From the NCBI RefSeq assembly GCF_005239225.2, contig NC_133291.1, positions 15,523,654 through 15,587,653 of the forward strand: DNA of 64,000 nt, written 5' to 3'. Below, piece after piece: positions 10,491 through 23,330 of the stretch. Under the pieces are notes generated by a model. The model was given only the letters and a program-made list of their open reading frames with translations. It was not told the DNA's origin and did no database searches. Each line of letters begins with the position of its first letter. The stretch's first letter is position 1. A program made the position numbers and the translations under genes. Origin of the DNA: Populus alba. Its lineage: Eukaryota > Streptophyta > Magnoliopsida > Malpighiales > Salicaceae.

Positions 10491-13361
10491 AATAATAACA
10501 ATAATAGTAATAGTAATAATAAAAATAATAGTAATAATAATAATAATACTCAGTACGTGGCGTTGTTATACCTGAGAATGATCTAAAAGATCGGGTAACA
10601 GGTTTTCAACCTAAATACTGAGTTTATAAACAGATTAAAGAGATATATTATATAATATAAACAAATTTCTGATGCGAATGAACAAGGCAAGACCAACAAT
10701 GTCAGGATCCTTGATCAAACGCAGAGCATACTTAACATATATTAAATATAACAAGAATGTAAATAGTAGTAGTAGTAGTAATAGTAAAAAGAGGAAGAAA
10801 TTAATGAGAACTTTGAGATGGAAGATTATTGTAAGAATTAAACAATGATAAAAAACACATGTCAAGGTTAGAGGATCCACTAATAGTATTTCAAACAAGT
10901 ATAGTATAAACTCTTATTACTCAATTTGGAAACCACACACGAAGGAGGTTCCAATCGGATGATTTGTCATTAATAGCTCATTATAAATTATTAACATGAC
11001 CATATTAATTATCTTATTTACGTAACACCAAACTTTTAAATATTTTCATGAATTCATGATGCTTACTTATGTTAACAACAAATCAAGTTCCTTTCATAGC
11101 ACAAGTGTAGGTAATACCATACGGTTGAGCTATAAGAGTGCCAAGCATTTGTTGTACCAAGTGTTATACAACACAAATCTAGATTAACCATTTAATAAGC
11201 AAGGTATTAAGAATTAGTAAGATAAAAAGATAAGACATGTTAATATTAAACATTAAGGTCCATGTTGAGTTTACACTATACTTATTTTTACACCATTAGT
11301 GTAACCTTTTCACCTTGACATAATAAACTTAGCTAAACATAATGAAGAAGAGAAACATAAATAAACAAAACAAGAACATAAATAAGATACAAGTTAACTA
11401 AGCAAAGGAAATGAAATGAAAAGCATAAACAAGATATTAATGAAAGCAAAACTTAAGAATTACAAAAAATATATAAAGAGAGAGAGCAAGAGAAAGTTCT
11501 TGATCTGAATAATCAAGCCCCAAATACATGGCAAATGCCTCCTTTTATAGGCCAAAATTTAGAATTATTGATTTGATGACTAATTGTTGAGTGGTTGGCC
11601 AACTTTTGACTTTGTGAAAATCCTTATCTTCTTATCTGAATAAAACTAAATTGCTAGCATCAGAATTGGAACCACTTGAAAAGATGAAAGTTGTAGGAAA
11701 TTGACTCAGCTTTCCAGAAGAAAAAAAGAAGTAGAGGTCATTTGGACTTCTAGAACTCCATATATGGGCCAAACCCTGAACAATGTTTGGGTTGTAGGAC
11801 AAATTCGGACTTCTCCATTGTTGCTATAATTTGGACTTGTAAACGGCCTTCTTAGATCTTAGTGTCCACATGACAGTTGTAGGCCTATGTCTTAATGAAT
11901 TTGTGTAAAAATGTGAGATCATTTTGACATCTAGAACTCGAGATATGACCCAATTACCAAACAGTGTTCCAGTTTGGACTGCATCAACATCTTTTTTTCT
12001 AAGTTTAGCCCTCTCTTTGTCCTTTCAATTTCCATATTTGAACTCATCAATCAATCCTTTGATTTATATGATAGGCCTGCATTTAAGATGAACATTTACC
12101 ATATATTAAGGCATTTTATAGTATTAGACTTGTTATTATAAAACATGCTTTAATTAAGGAGTTATTGATACTTTAAGTGCAAAATGATGATATAAAACCT
12201 TGATAAATATGCACTTTTAAGTAATTAACAGGTGTAGGTTATACCATACGGTTGGCTATGAAAGTGCCAAGCATTTATTGTACCAAGTGTTATACAACAC
12301 AAATCTAAATTAACCATTTAATAAGCAAAGTATTAAGAATTAGTAAGATAAAAAGATAAGACATGTTAATAACAAACTTTTTTGGATATAAATATTAAAG
12401 TCTATGTTGAGTTTATATTATACCTATTATAACACCATTAGTGAAACCTTTTCACCTTGACATAATAAACTTAGCTAAACATAATGAAGAAGATAAACAT
12501 AAATAAACAACATAAGAACATAAGTATAGTAAAGGAAATGAAAAGCATAAACAAGAGATAAGGAAAATATAACATGAAAGAAAACTTAAACATTACAAAA
12601 ATATAAAGAAAAAAATAAAGAGCATGATCTTGATCTGAACAACCAAGATGCCTAAATGCATGGCAAATGCCTCCTTTTATAGGCCAAAATTTGGAACTAT
12701 TGATTTGATGACTAATTGTTGAGTGAGTGGCCACATCGTGACTTGGTGACAATCCTTATCTTCTTGTTTGAATAAAACGTCATTAATAATGTTTGAATTT
12801 GAAACACATGTACTCATGAAAGTTATAGGAAATTGTCTTATCTTTCTAGGGGGAAAAATTGAGGTCATTTGAACTTCTAGAACTCGAGATATGGGCTGAA
12901 CACTAAATAGTGTATGGGCTATATGACAGATTCAAAGTTCTCCGTTGTTGCTATAATTTAGACTTGAAAATGACCTTTTTAAACCTTAGTCTCCACATGA
13001 AAGTTTTAGGCTTAAGTCTTATCTTTCCATCCATATAAAGAAGACCTAAATCCGAGATCTATAGCTCCAGATATAACCCAATTACCAAACAGTGTTCCAG
13101 TTTAGATTGAACCGGCATCTCTTTTCTAAGTTTGGCCCTCTTTCTGTCTTTTCAATTTCAGTACTTGAACTCATCAATCAATCATTTCAGCTATGTGATA
13201 GGTCTGAATTTAAGATGAACATTTACCATAAATTAAAGGTATCTTATATTATTAGATATGTTATTATAAAATATGCTTTAATTAAGGAGTTATTGATACT
13301 TCAAGTGCAAAATGATGATATAAAACCTTGATAAAAAAAATACACTTTTAAGTACTAATCA
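9874..13361 (-). mobile_element. Solo LTR, common family, copy E (interrupted)
   Basis: On the minus strand it has the same TGATTAG...GTGTCA structure as copy A. The target duplication ATCAC is at 9869-9873 and 13362-13366. Its own sequence is 9874-10324 plus 12231-13361 (about 1.58 kb). Between these parts lies a second, separate copy of the same family in the same orientation. Confidence 0.85.
10325..12230 (-). mobile_element. Solo LTR, common family, copy E2, nested in copy E
   Basis: A complete unit of about 1.9 kb runs from TGACACGATC to TAATTAACA. It interrupts copy E between TTCATAGCATAGG and GGTGTAGGTT, a site that is continuous in other copies (for example around 60775-60790). It carries an extended (AAC)n tract near 10447-10488 and an extra segment near 10668-10745 that other copies lack. 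The last bases are altered, so the 5-bp duplication cannot be read with certainty. Confidence 0.8.
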
Positions 13362-13759
13362 ATCACAAAACACAACATCATGCTAGTGATAATTCTTCTA
13401 TTCAACATCAAAGAATAATGAATAAAAGTCCTTATCAAGATTCTAATATGAAAGTCAACATTCATAAATTCAAAGGTAAAATGCAACCTAAGACGTTCAT
13501 TGATTGGCTTCAAATTATTGAAAGGGTTTTTTTATTTCAAAAAGTATCTTAATGAAAGAAAAGTGAAGTTAATGGCTATAAAACCAAAAATATATATATA
13601 TGCTTTCTTATGATGGGAGAATCTTAAGAAATAAAGGGCTTGTGAAGGCAGAAGTAAGAACAAGTTTTAGAAACAGATGAAAATGGAGCTTAAGAGGAGA
13701 TTATTGCCCTAACATTATTAGCAAAAGACTCTTCTCAAGTTTTGTAATATGAGGTCATC

Positions 13760-16090
13760 TAGATTGACCATAAAAGAGTATACTATGGAGTTTGAATTGC
13801 TCATGCTAAAGAGTAATATTGTTAAGCCTAAAAAGCTTGATACTTGAGTGGGTTAAGAGAGAAAATTTCTAATATGGTTTAGTTAAAGCCTTATTATAAA
13901 TGATGTGAGACAACTTGCTTTGAATATGGAAAAATAGCAAAAATAGAAAAAAAAAAGGTTCGAAAAACTAGTTAGAAATCGACATCTAAGGAGAGCTCTT
14001 CTAACTTGAGGAATAATTCATTATCTAAGAGTACTTCAACTATAAAGTCTTTTGTTTTTAAGGATCCAAATAAGGGAAGTGTTGGGGCTAATCCTAACAC
14101 AGCTGGTTCCTCAAGTTTTAATTCAAATAAGTGTCTTGAATGATAAGGGTATTGACACATTACTTTTGATTCTCTATATTTTAGAATTATTGTTATTATA
14201 TTGGAAGAGATAGCTAGCAAAGATGGATTTTCAAATGAATCAAAATAAGAAAATCAAGTGACTAATGTTGATTAAGGTGAGTTACTTATCATTCAACAAA
14301 CTTTTAGTAATGTTCAAGACAATAGTGACGATTGGGTTCGTTGTAACATTTTTTACACTTGTTATTGTGTAAATGAGAAAGTTTATGATGTGATCATTTC
14401 TAATAGTGCTTGTAATAATATCATATCTACTAATATGATGAATAAGTCATAGATAGAAGAAGCATACTCTCAAACCTATAAATGGAGATGGATGGGAAAC
14501 AAGCATGAACAAAAGGTAACAAATAGGTGCCTTATTTTATTTTTCATTAGAAAAAAGTATTTTGATCAAGTCTAGTGTGATGTAATTCATTTGGGTGCAT
14601 GTCATTTGTTGCTTGGTCATTTATGGCAATATAATAGAAAAGTTTAATAATGACAACTTTAAAAACACTTATTTTTTTGTGAAAGTTGGTGTAAAGATTA
14701 TTATTGGTCCTTCTAAATTTGGATTTATTTTCAAACCTCTTAAAAGGAAGGAAGGACTTTTGGTTACTTGTTCTAAAATGGAAAAACTTGTTGATAATGT
14801 TTAACTTATGTTCTTAATTTCTTTTTAGGAAAGCTTGAAATGAATGAGTTGGCTTTATAAGTGTAACCCTTGCTTGATAAGTTTTCTAATATGGTTCATG
14901 AAGAGATTCCATATGGACTTCCTCCAATGAGGGATATCCATCATTATATTAATTTCATTTTGGGTGTTATGCTTCCAAACAAGACAACCTATCGAACATA
15001 TAAAGTTATAAAGGTAAGTTGATGGGCTAATTTCAAAAGGTGTGGTAAGGAGAAGTAAGAGTCCATGTGTTGTGTGTGCTCTTTTTTGTTCCAAAAATAG
15101 TCATGGAGAATGTGCATTAACAGTCAAGTAATGAAAAAAAATCAATATTGGCTATCAATTATTTATTTCTAGGCTAGATGACTTGTTTGATCATTTCATG
15201 GTGCTATTATATTTTCAAAGATTGATCTTAGAAGTGGCTATGATTAGATTCAAATGAGAGTTGATGAATGGAAAATAGCCTTCAAAACAAGGGGTTACCT
15301 TTTTTAATGGATGGTAATGTCATTTCGCCTTTCTAATGCACCTAGTACTTTTATACGAATGATGAATCATATGTTTAAACCTTTTATTAGCTCATTTATT
15401 GTTTTTATTTTGATTATATTTTTATATACAACAAGAATAAAAAAGGGCATCTTAGTCACTTATAAGATGTATTCCAGACTTTGAGGAGTCAAAAGTTTTA
15501 CGCTAATTTAAAGACATGTGAATTTTTCACTAGCATCCATGCTTTCTTGGTTTTTGTTGTTTTCAATGAAAAAGTGAAAATGGATTCCATGAAGATTAAA
15601 GCAATTCTAAGATGACTAAATCCTCAAACTCTTCATGATATTCAGATTTTTCATGTCTTAACATCTTTTTTTATCTGTATTTCATAAAACATTTCAACAC
15701 TATTATTACTTTAAACAATGAATGCTTGAAAGGAGGTAGTTTTGAGTGGATTAATGAGGCAGAAAAAAGTTTTGAACTTATGAAGCAAAAGGTGACCAAT
15801 GCTCATATTCTTTCTTTACTTGATTTTTAAAAAAGTTTTTAAATTTGAATGTGATACGTCTAATGTTAGAACCGATGTTGTTCTTAGCTAAAAGAGCAAG
15901 CCTATTGCTTTTTATAGCAAGAAGCCTAGTGATTCATAGAGAAAATATTTAGTTTATGAAAAAGAGTTTTATGTCATTGATCGTGCTTTAGACTATAGGT
16001 GTCATCATTCATGTCCAAAACTATTTGTGTTATTTTTCTAATCACGAGGCTCTAAAGTTTCTTAATATCTAACAGAAACTGAACTGAATT
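13760..16090 (+). pseudogene. Protease-RT-RNase H relic of the 9-23 kb gypsy element
   Basis: Weak but ordered pol traces run on the plus strand. The segment EEIPYGLPPMRDIHHYI at about 14900-14950 is the well-known linker before gypsy reverse transcriptase. RT-like pieces follow, such as [18 protein letters not shown] near 15475-15530, and an RNase H-like FECDTSNVRTDVVLS near 15840-15885. The reading is riddled with stops and shifts, and the YxDD region near 15405 reads as non-catalytic. The frame resumes after the insertion at 16091-17956. Confidence 0.72.
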
Positions 16091-17956
16091 GATGTTAAGC
16101 CCATGATCATGCGATCTATAACCTACATGCAAACAATTAAACTCTCAGAAAGCTAAAAAATCAGGTTTGAAAATGTGACACAAAGATTACTTTGAACCTA
16201 AACACTAGCGTTATTAGAATAAAAAACCTTCACCCAACAAATAACAATTCATGAATAAGAAGTATATGATGACACAATGAAAACATTTGTTGTTTGATAA
16301 GTTGATTTAGTTCATTACAGAGAATCAAAGTATAATAATACTCTCAAACACACATATATTTTATTCATCAAATTATGAAACCCTTACACTCCCTTTCAAA
16401 AAGATATTTACAATGTCAAAGACCTAAAACTTAATGGTTTGAACATAAGACCACAAATACAATAAATTAAAATTTATAACAATTAAAATAACAAAGCTCA
16501 AAATTTAATGCAATTCGTTACGGTATCAAAGTATAATAATACTCTCAAACACACACACACACACACACACACAAAGTTTTGAAACCCTTACACTCCCTTT
16601 TAAAAGGGTATTTATAATGCCAAAGACCTAAAACTTAATAGTCTGAACATAAGACCACAATTACAATAAATTAAATTTTATAATAATTAAAATAACAAAG
16701 CTCAAAATTCAATGCAAGCATGAAGCCAAAAGTATCATTGAAAAAGAAGGTTGACAGCCTTGTGTTTGGCTCTATAAAGACTTCACAGCTCAAGAAAATC
16801 TAGTATGTGTTGCCTTCCTCTTTTTTAAATTTTATTTAAGTCTTAATATTATCTCCTTCCTTGATTACATTAATTAAAGTATAGTTATCCTTTATTGAAG
16901 TCTAGATACTTATCTTGACCCAAATATCTTGAAACGGCTCAATCAATGCCTTTTTAATTTTCTTGTCCCTTGATCTTGTAATTGACCTAATTAGCAACTC
17001 TAAAGAATCATGTGATAATGTTTGTTGATTCTCATTATCCTTTGTGTTAGTAGGTTGGTCAATATCATAAAGACATGCTCATTGGGTTGAATTTCTATAA
17101 ACTTTTAGTTTCTCTATAAAGTTGATTTAGGTTGTTTGATAAGTCGATTTAGTTCATTACAGAGAATCAAAGTATAATAATACTCTCAAACACATATATT
17201 TTATTCATCAAAGTATGAAACCCTTACACTCCCTTTCAAAAAGATATTTACAATGTCAAAGACCTAAAACTTAATGGTTTGAACATAAGACCACAAATAC
17301 AATAAATTAAAATTTATAACAATTAAAATAACAAAGCTCAAAATTTAATGCAATTCGTTACGGTATCAAAGTATAATAATACTCTCAAACACACACACAC
17401 ACACAAAGTTTCAAACCCTTACACTCCCTTTTAAAAGGGTATTTATAATGCCAAAGACCTAAAACTTAATAGTCTGAACATAAGACCACAATTACAATAA
17501 ATTAAATTTTATAATAATTAAAATAACAAAGCTCAAAATTCAATGCAAGCATGAAGCCAAAAGTATCATTGAAAAAGAAGGTTGACAGCCTTATGTTTGG
17601 CTCTATAAAGACTTCACAGCTCAAGAAAATCTAGTATGTGTTGCCTTCATCTTTTTTAAATTTTATTTAAGTCCCAATATTATATCCTTCCTTGATTACA
17701 TTAATTAAAGTATATTTATCCTTTATTGAAGTCTAGATACTTATCTTGACCCAAATATCTTGAAACAGCTCAATCAATGCCTTTTTAATTTTCTTGTCCC
17801 TTGATCTTGTAATTGACCTAATTAGCAACTCTAAAGAATCATGTGATAATGTTTGTTGATTCTCATTATCCTTTGTGTTAGTAGGTTGGTCAATATCATA
17901 AAGACATGCTCATTGGGTTGAATTTCTATAAATTTTTAGTTTCTCTATAAAGTATA
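16091..17956. mobile_element. Inserted block with tandemly duplicated 0.84-kb unit
   Basis: This block lies between the RNase H and integrase relics of the surrounding gypsy element. It begins TGTTAAGCCCATGATC. From about 16295 to 17120 and again from about 17137 to 17956 the sequence is nearly the same, with a period of about 840 bases. Each unit contains two shorter related segments separated by a (CA)n tract in the first (16545-16573) and second (17392-17405) copies. Text near 16900-17010 resembles, in the same orientation, the stretch after the pol stop at 61460-61610, so it may derive from the non-coding end of that gypsy family. No coding capacity is seen. Confidence 0.6.
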
Positions 17957-18867
17957 AATATAGAGTTCATAATATTGTTACTGATGGTTTAAGTCCAAGA
18001 CATTTATTATTGAATAATATGTAAATGGAAATGACAAGTTTTTAAGTGTTATAAGATCTTTATGAGCATGATAGTGATCTCAGCAAGATATGGGATGATG
18101 CAAATATAGGGTTTCCATGCATTTTGTTATATTAAAGGATTATCTTTTCAAAAGAAATTGTTTATGTATTCCTCAAAGTTCTTTAAGGGAAATCATTATG
18201 TTTGAAGCTCACAACGATGGACTTGGTTGACACTTCAGAAGAGATAAAACATTTATTGTTATCCACGATAATTTCTTTTAGCCAAAGGTGGAGAAAGATG
18301 TTACAAAGCTTATACAACATTGTAGGACATTCTATATTGCCAAATCATATGGTCAAAATTCATGTTTATACACTCCACTTCTGATAGCCAAAACTCATTG
18401 GGAAGATGTCAGCATGGATTTTGTGATAGGCTTGCCTACAAGTTCAAGAAATAAAGATTCAGTTATAATAGTGGTTGTTTATTTCTCTAAAATAATGCCC
18501 TTTATTCCATGTAGCAAAACACTTGATGCTACTACTAATACTAATTTATACTTAAGGAGATTGTTAGACTTCATGATATTCCAAAAATAATAACTTCAAA
18601 TTGAGATTCCAAGTTCATAAGTGATTTTTGGCGTATACTTTGAAGGAAACTTGGTACTCATATTCAATTTTACACTACTTGGCATCCTCAAACTGATGAG
18701 CAAACTAAAGTCGTCAATAAGAGTTTAGGAAGTCTTTTAAGAAGTTTGGTGAAAAAGAATATTCAAGATTGGGATATTGTATTAACACAAGCTGAATTCG
18801 TTTACAACCATTCTACTAGTTAAAGTGCTGATTATAGTCCTTTTCAAGTTGTTTATGGATAGAATAT
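17957..18867 (+). pseudogene. Integrase relic, first part
   Basis: The integrase core can be followed on the plus strand: WEDVSMDFVIGLPTSSRNKD at about 18400-18455 holds the first catalytic Asp region. It is followed by VVVYFSKIMPFIPCSKT and later a LGILKLMS-type remnant of the HPQTDGQ region in another frame. The sequence ends at LFKLFMD-like text (the PFxVVYG box) at 18867, where solo LTR copy B interrupts it. Stops and frameshifts make it non-functional. Confidence 0.75.
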
Positions 18868-20295
18868 TGATTAGTACTTAAAAGTGCATGTTTATCAAGG
18901 TTTTATATCATCATTTTGCACTTGAAGTATCAATAACTCCTTAACTAAAGCATGTTTTATAATAACAAGTTTGATACTATAAGATACCTTAATTTATGGT
19001 AAATGCTCATCTTAAATGCAGGCCTATCACATAAATAAAAGGATTGATTGATGAGTTTAAGTATTGAAAGTGAAAGGACAAAGAGATGGCCAAACTTAGA
19101 AAAGAGATGTCGGTGCAGTCCAAACCGGAACATTGCTCGGTAATTGGATCATATCTGGAGCTCTAGATCTTGGATTTAGGTCCATTTTATATGGATGGAA
19201 AGGTAAGATAAAGGCCTCCAACTTTCACGGGAGCCCAAGATTTAAAAAGGCCGTTTTGAATTCCGAACTGAAGGAACAACGAAGAAGTCCGAAGCTGTCC
19301 TGCAGCCCAGACACTATTTAGTGTTCAGCCCATATCTTGAGTTCTAGAAGTCCAAATGACCTCATCTTTTTTTTGTTGGAAAGCTGAGACAATTTCCTAG
19401 AACATTCCTAAGGATTCTGGGCAAATTATGATGTTAGCAATGACGTCTTGTTCAGACAAGAAGATAAGGATTGTCATCAAGTCAAGATGTGGCCACCCAC
19501 TCATCAATTAATTAACAAATCAATAGTTCTAAATTTTGGCCTATAAAAGGAGGCACTTACCATGTATTGAGGCATCTTGGTTTCCAGATCAAGATCATGC
19601 TCTTGCTTTCTCTCTTTGTATTGCTTATGTTTTGCTTTCATTAATATCAAGTTTATGCACTTCATTTCCTTTCCTTTACTTAGTTAACTTCTTTCTCATT
19701 TATGTTCTTATCTTGTTCATCTATGTTTCTTTCTTTCATTATGTTTAGCTAAGTTAATTATGTCAAGGTGAAAAGGGTACACTAATGGTGTAAAAATAAG
19801 TATAATATAAACTTAACATGGACCTTAACGTTGGATACTAACATGTTTTATATTTGTTATCTTGTTCACTTTTAATACTTTGCTTGTTAAATGGTTAATC
19901 TAGATTTATGTTGAATAACACTTGGTACAACAAATACTTGGTACTTTCATAGCCCATACTGTATGGTATAACCGACACCTGAGCTATGAAAGGAACTTGA
20001 TTTGTTGTTAACATAAGTTATAATCATGAATGCCTGCCAACATTTACAAGTATTAGCTTTATTCGAATAAGATAACTAATGTAATCATGTTAACAATTTA
20101 TAATCTGATTGGAACCTCTTTTATGTGTGGTTTCCAATTGAGTAATAAGAGTTTATACTATACTTGTTTGAAGTACCATTAGTGGATCCTCTAACCTTGA
20201 CATTTATTTTTATCGTTGTTTAATCCTTACATTAATCTTTCAACTCAAAGTTCTCATTAATTTCTTCCTTCTCTTCTTTATTATTGTTGTTGTTG

Positions 20296-20326
<31 letters not shown>

Positions 20327-20599
20327 CTGTTCATAAACTTAGTATATAGGCTGGAAACCTGTGACCCGATCTTTTAGATCATTTTCAGGTATAACAACGC
20401 CACGTACTGAGTATTATTATTATTATTACTATTACTAGTACTACTATTGTTATTATTGTTGTTATTGTTGTTATTGTTGTGTTGTTATTTATAATTTATA
20501 CAATTAACCTCTCTATGGTTCGACCCCGCTCTTGCCGGGTTATTTATTACTTCGACACTCCTGCACTTGGGAAAAGACATCAAGCTTTTGGTCGTGTCA
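18868..20599 (+). mobile_element. Solo LTR, common family, copy B
   Basis: TGATTAG...GTGTCA unit with perfect duplication AATAT at 18863-18867 and 20600-20604. The TATA box TATAAAAGG is at 19542. It lies within the integrase of the surrounding gypsy element and is nearly the same as copy D at 55006-56819 over long stretches. Confidence 0.9.
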
Positions 20600-21029
20600 A
20601 ATATATTGATTCCATTAGACATAATTTCTTTTCCAACATGTTAGAATTTTAGTGGCGATGTTAAAGGACCAAATAGCTTAAAAAGTTGTATGAACAAGTT
20701 TATGACAAGATTAAAAGGAAAAATTAGAATTATCAATCTCAAGCTAATAAGCATACTAAGTATATAGATTTCAAAGAAGGTGATTTGGTTTGAGTGCATC
20801 TTAATAAGAAAAGGTTTCCATAAGGTAAGCTTGTTAAACTCAAACCCATAGTTGATGGTCCATTCAAGGTTCTAAAGTATATTTATGAAAATACCTACAA
20901 GATTGAGCTACCCACACATCTAAACATTTTAGACACTTTTAACATGGCTAACTTAGGTCTTTTCTATGGTGATGATAGTACATATCACCCGAGGATGAGC
21001 CTTTTTCAACTAAGGGAATATGGCATAAG
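20600..21029 (+). pseudogene. Integrase relic, C-terminal part
   Basis: After copy B the integrase C-terminal region continues, with traces such as YKIELPTHLNILDTFNMANL at about 20898-20955, the usual end of gypsy pol. It closes at the 3' LTR near 21030. Several stops occur. Confidence 0.7.
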
Positions 21030-23150
21030 TGTGTCCTGTAATGGTCATAATAATGTTGGTTTACTTGAGTTTGGATTGGTAACGCAAATGGGTGAAGTTT
21101 TTTATGTTATTATTTTCATCCCATGGGCCAACTTTGAGCCTTATTTTGCATGTCTTCGTTACATGAAAAAATAAGTTTAACATGTGTTTTTCAAGTTTAA
21201 AATGTGATCTTTCTAAATTGTTCAACCATGTATGCATTAGAGTTTTCTACAATAAGTTATACATTTTTAATTTTTGAGTTTTCTAAGTGTTTGTTTGTGT
21301 TTCTTATAAGTAAAAAATGTGTGATGATTATTATTTATCTAGTTTTCTATTAAAGTCATTTACTTAGGTCTCAATTATGTTATTTTAGTGTTTTTCTAAA
21401 CATGAAGGGTTGTTTCAAGTATATAATATTGAATTAGATGACGTATTGAAAATTTTTAGCAAATTTTGAATAGAAAGTTTTGACAATCTATCAAATTTTA
21501 TATCTCATTTGTAAGTTTATTGACACGACCAAAAAATTAATGTCTTCTCCTAAGTGCAGGAGTGTCGAAGTAATAAATAACTCAGCAAGATCAGGGTCGA
21601 ACCATATGAGGGTTAATTGTATAAATTATAGACAACAACAACAACAACAACAATAACAATAATAATAAAGAAGTTGATGAGAACTTTGAGATGGAAGATT
21701 AATGTAAGGATTAAACAATTATAAAAACAAATGTCAAGGTTAGAGGATCCACTAATGATATTTCAAACAAGTATAGTATAAACTCTTATTATTCAACTAG
21801 AAACCACACGCAAAGGAGGTTCCAATCGGATGATTTGTCATTAATAGCTCATTATAAATTGTTAACATGATCATATTAATTATCTTATTTAAGTAACACC
21901 AAACTTTTAAATATTATCAGGAATTCATGATGTTAACTTATGTTAACAACAATTCAAGTTCTTTTCATAGCAAAAGTGTAGGTAATACTATACGGTTGGG
22001 CTATAAGAGTGCCAAGCATTTGTTGTACCAAGTGTTATACAACACAAATCTAGATTAACCATTTAACAAGCAAGGTATTAAGAATTAGTAAGATAAAAAG
22101 ATAAGACATGTTAATATTAAACATTAAGGTCCATGTTGAGTTTACACTATACTTATTCTTACACTATTAGTGTAACCTTTTCACATTGACATAATAAACT
22201 TAGCTAAACATAATGAAGAAGAGAAACATAAATAAACAAAATAAGAACATAAATAAAATACAAGTTAACTAAGTAAAGGAAATGAAATGAAAAGCATAAA
22301 TAAAATATTAATGAAAGCAAAACTTAAGAATTACAAAAAAAATATAACGAGAGAGAGCAAGAGCAAGTTCTTGATATAAACAACCCAGCCCCTAAATGCA
22401 TGGCAAATGCCTTCTTTTATAGGCCTAAATTTAGAACTATTGATTTGATGACTAATTATTGAGTGGGTAGCCAACTCTTGACTTGGTGAAAATCCTTATC
22501 TTCTTGTCTGAATAAAACATCATTGCTAGCATCAGAACTGAAACCACCTGTACTCATGAAAGTTATAGGAAATTGTCTTATCTTTCCAAGAAAAAAGTTG
22601 AGGTCATTTGGACTTCTAGAACTTGAGATATGGGCTGAACACTGAACAGTGTTTAGGCTGTAGCACAGATTCAGACTTCTTCATTGTTGCTATAATTTGG
22701 ACTTGAAAACAGTCTTTTTAAATCTTAGACTCCACATGAAAGTTGTAGGCCTATGTCTTATCGAATCTATCCAAAACATTGAGGTCATTTGAACATCTAG
22801 AACTCGAGATATAACTCAATTACCGAATAGTGTTCCAGTTTGGACTGCACTAACATCTCTTTTCTAAGTATGGCCCTCTCTTTGTCCTTTCAATTTCAAT
22901 ACTTAAACTCATCAATCAATCATTTCATTTATATGATAGGCCTTCATTTAAAATGAACATTTACCATAAATTAAAGGTATCTTATATTATTAGGTATGTT
23001 ATTATAAAACATGCTTTAGTTAAGGAGTTATTGATACTTCAAGTTCAAAATGATGATATAAAACATTGATAAAAATACACTTTTAAGTACTAATTATTTA
23101 ATTTGAACTTTTTATCTAATTTAATTTGTATCTTCAGAGTTATTGGTATT
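21030..23150 (+). mobile_element. 3' LTR of the 9-23 kb gypsy element, interrupted
   Basis: 21030-21520 matches the 5' LTR at 8999. The match resumes after copy F at 23097, where TTTAATTTGTATCTTC near 23115-23135 matches 9539-9556. The right end is diverged and its exact border was not found. Confidence 0.62.
21521..23096 (-). mobile_element. Solo LTR, common family, copy F
   Basis: Minus-strand unit from TGACACGACC to AAGTACTAATTA, where the usual terminal CA is TA. The flanks are TTTAT at 21516-21520 and TTTAA at 23097-23101, a 4/5 match. It interrupts the 3' LTR of the older gypsy element. Confidence 0.82.
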
Positions 23151-23325
23151 TACATACATTAAATCTTAATTTCTCTAATGCACTTGAAAACTTGACAAAT
23201 TTATTTTTTCTTCTCCTTTTTAGAACCCATTCTTTGGTCTCATTCCTCCTTCTATTGGAATTCTTAAAAGTTTATCCTTTTTGGATTTCAATGGTAACAA
23301 ATTCACGGGTTCCATTGCTTAGAAA
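23126..23325 (+). pseudogene. Leucine-rich-repeat fragment
   Basis: From 23224 one frame reads PFFGLIPPSIGILKSLSFLD then a short NGNKFTGSI block before a stop. This is the plant extracellular LRR consensus (IPxxIGxLxxLxxLxLxxNxFxGxI) of receptor-like proteins and kinases. The segment just before it, in another frame, also looks like a repeat (LENLTNLFFLLLF). The boundary at 23223 has a pyrimidine tract ending in AG, which could be a splice acceptor. No signal peptide, kinase or further repeats are seen, so it is called a fragment and not a gene. Confidence 0.55.
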
Positions 23326-23330
23326 ATTGA

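Larger units (their letters stand above)
9690..13760 (+). pseudogene. Gag relic of the 9-23 kb gypsy element, split by LTR insertion
   Basis: Gag coding traces lie at 9700-9873 and resume at 13367. After the insertion the text reads VNIHKFKGKMQPKTFIDWL and continues with the hydrophobic, basic pattern of a retrotrans_gag domain to about 13760. Stops and frameshifts are frequent. The gap between the two parts is exactly the nested common-family LTR (9874-13361), whose 5-bp target duplication ATCAC closes the reading. Function is lost. Confidence 0.7.

Noticed and set aside
18202..18590. Two overlapping frames as host genes
   Set aside because: They are fragments of the gypsy integrase and linker in a decayed element.
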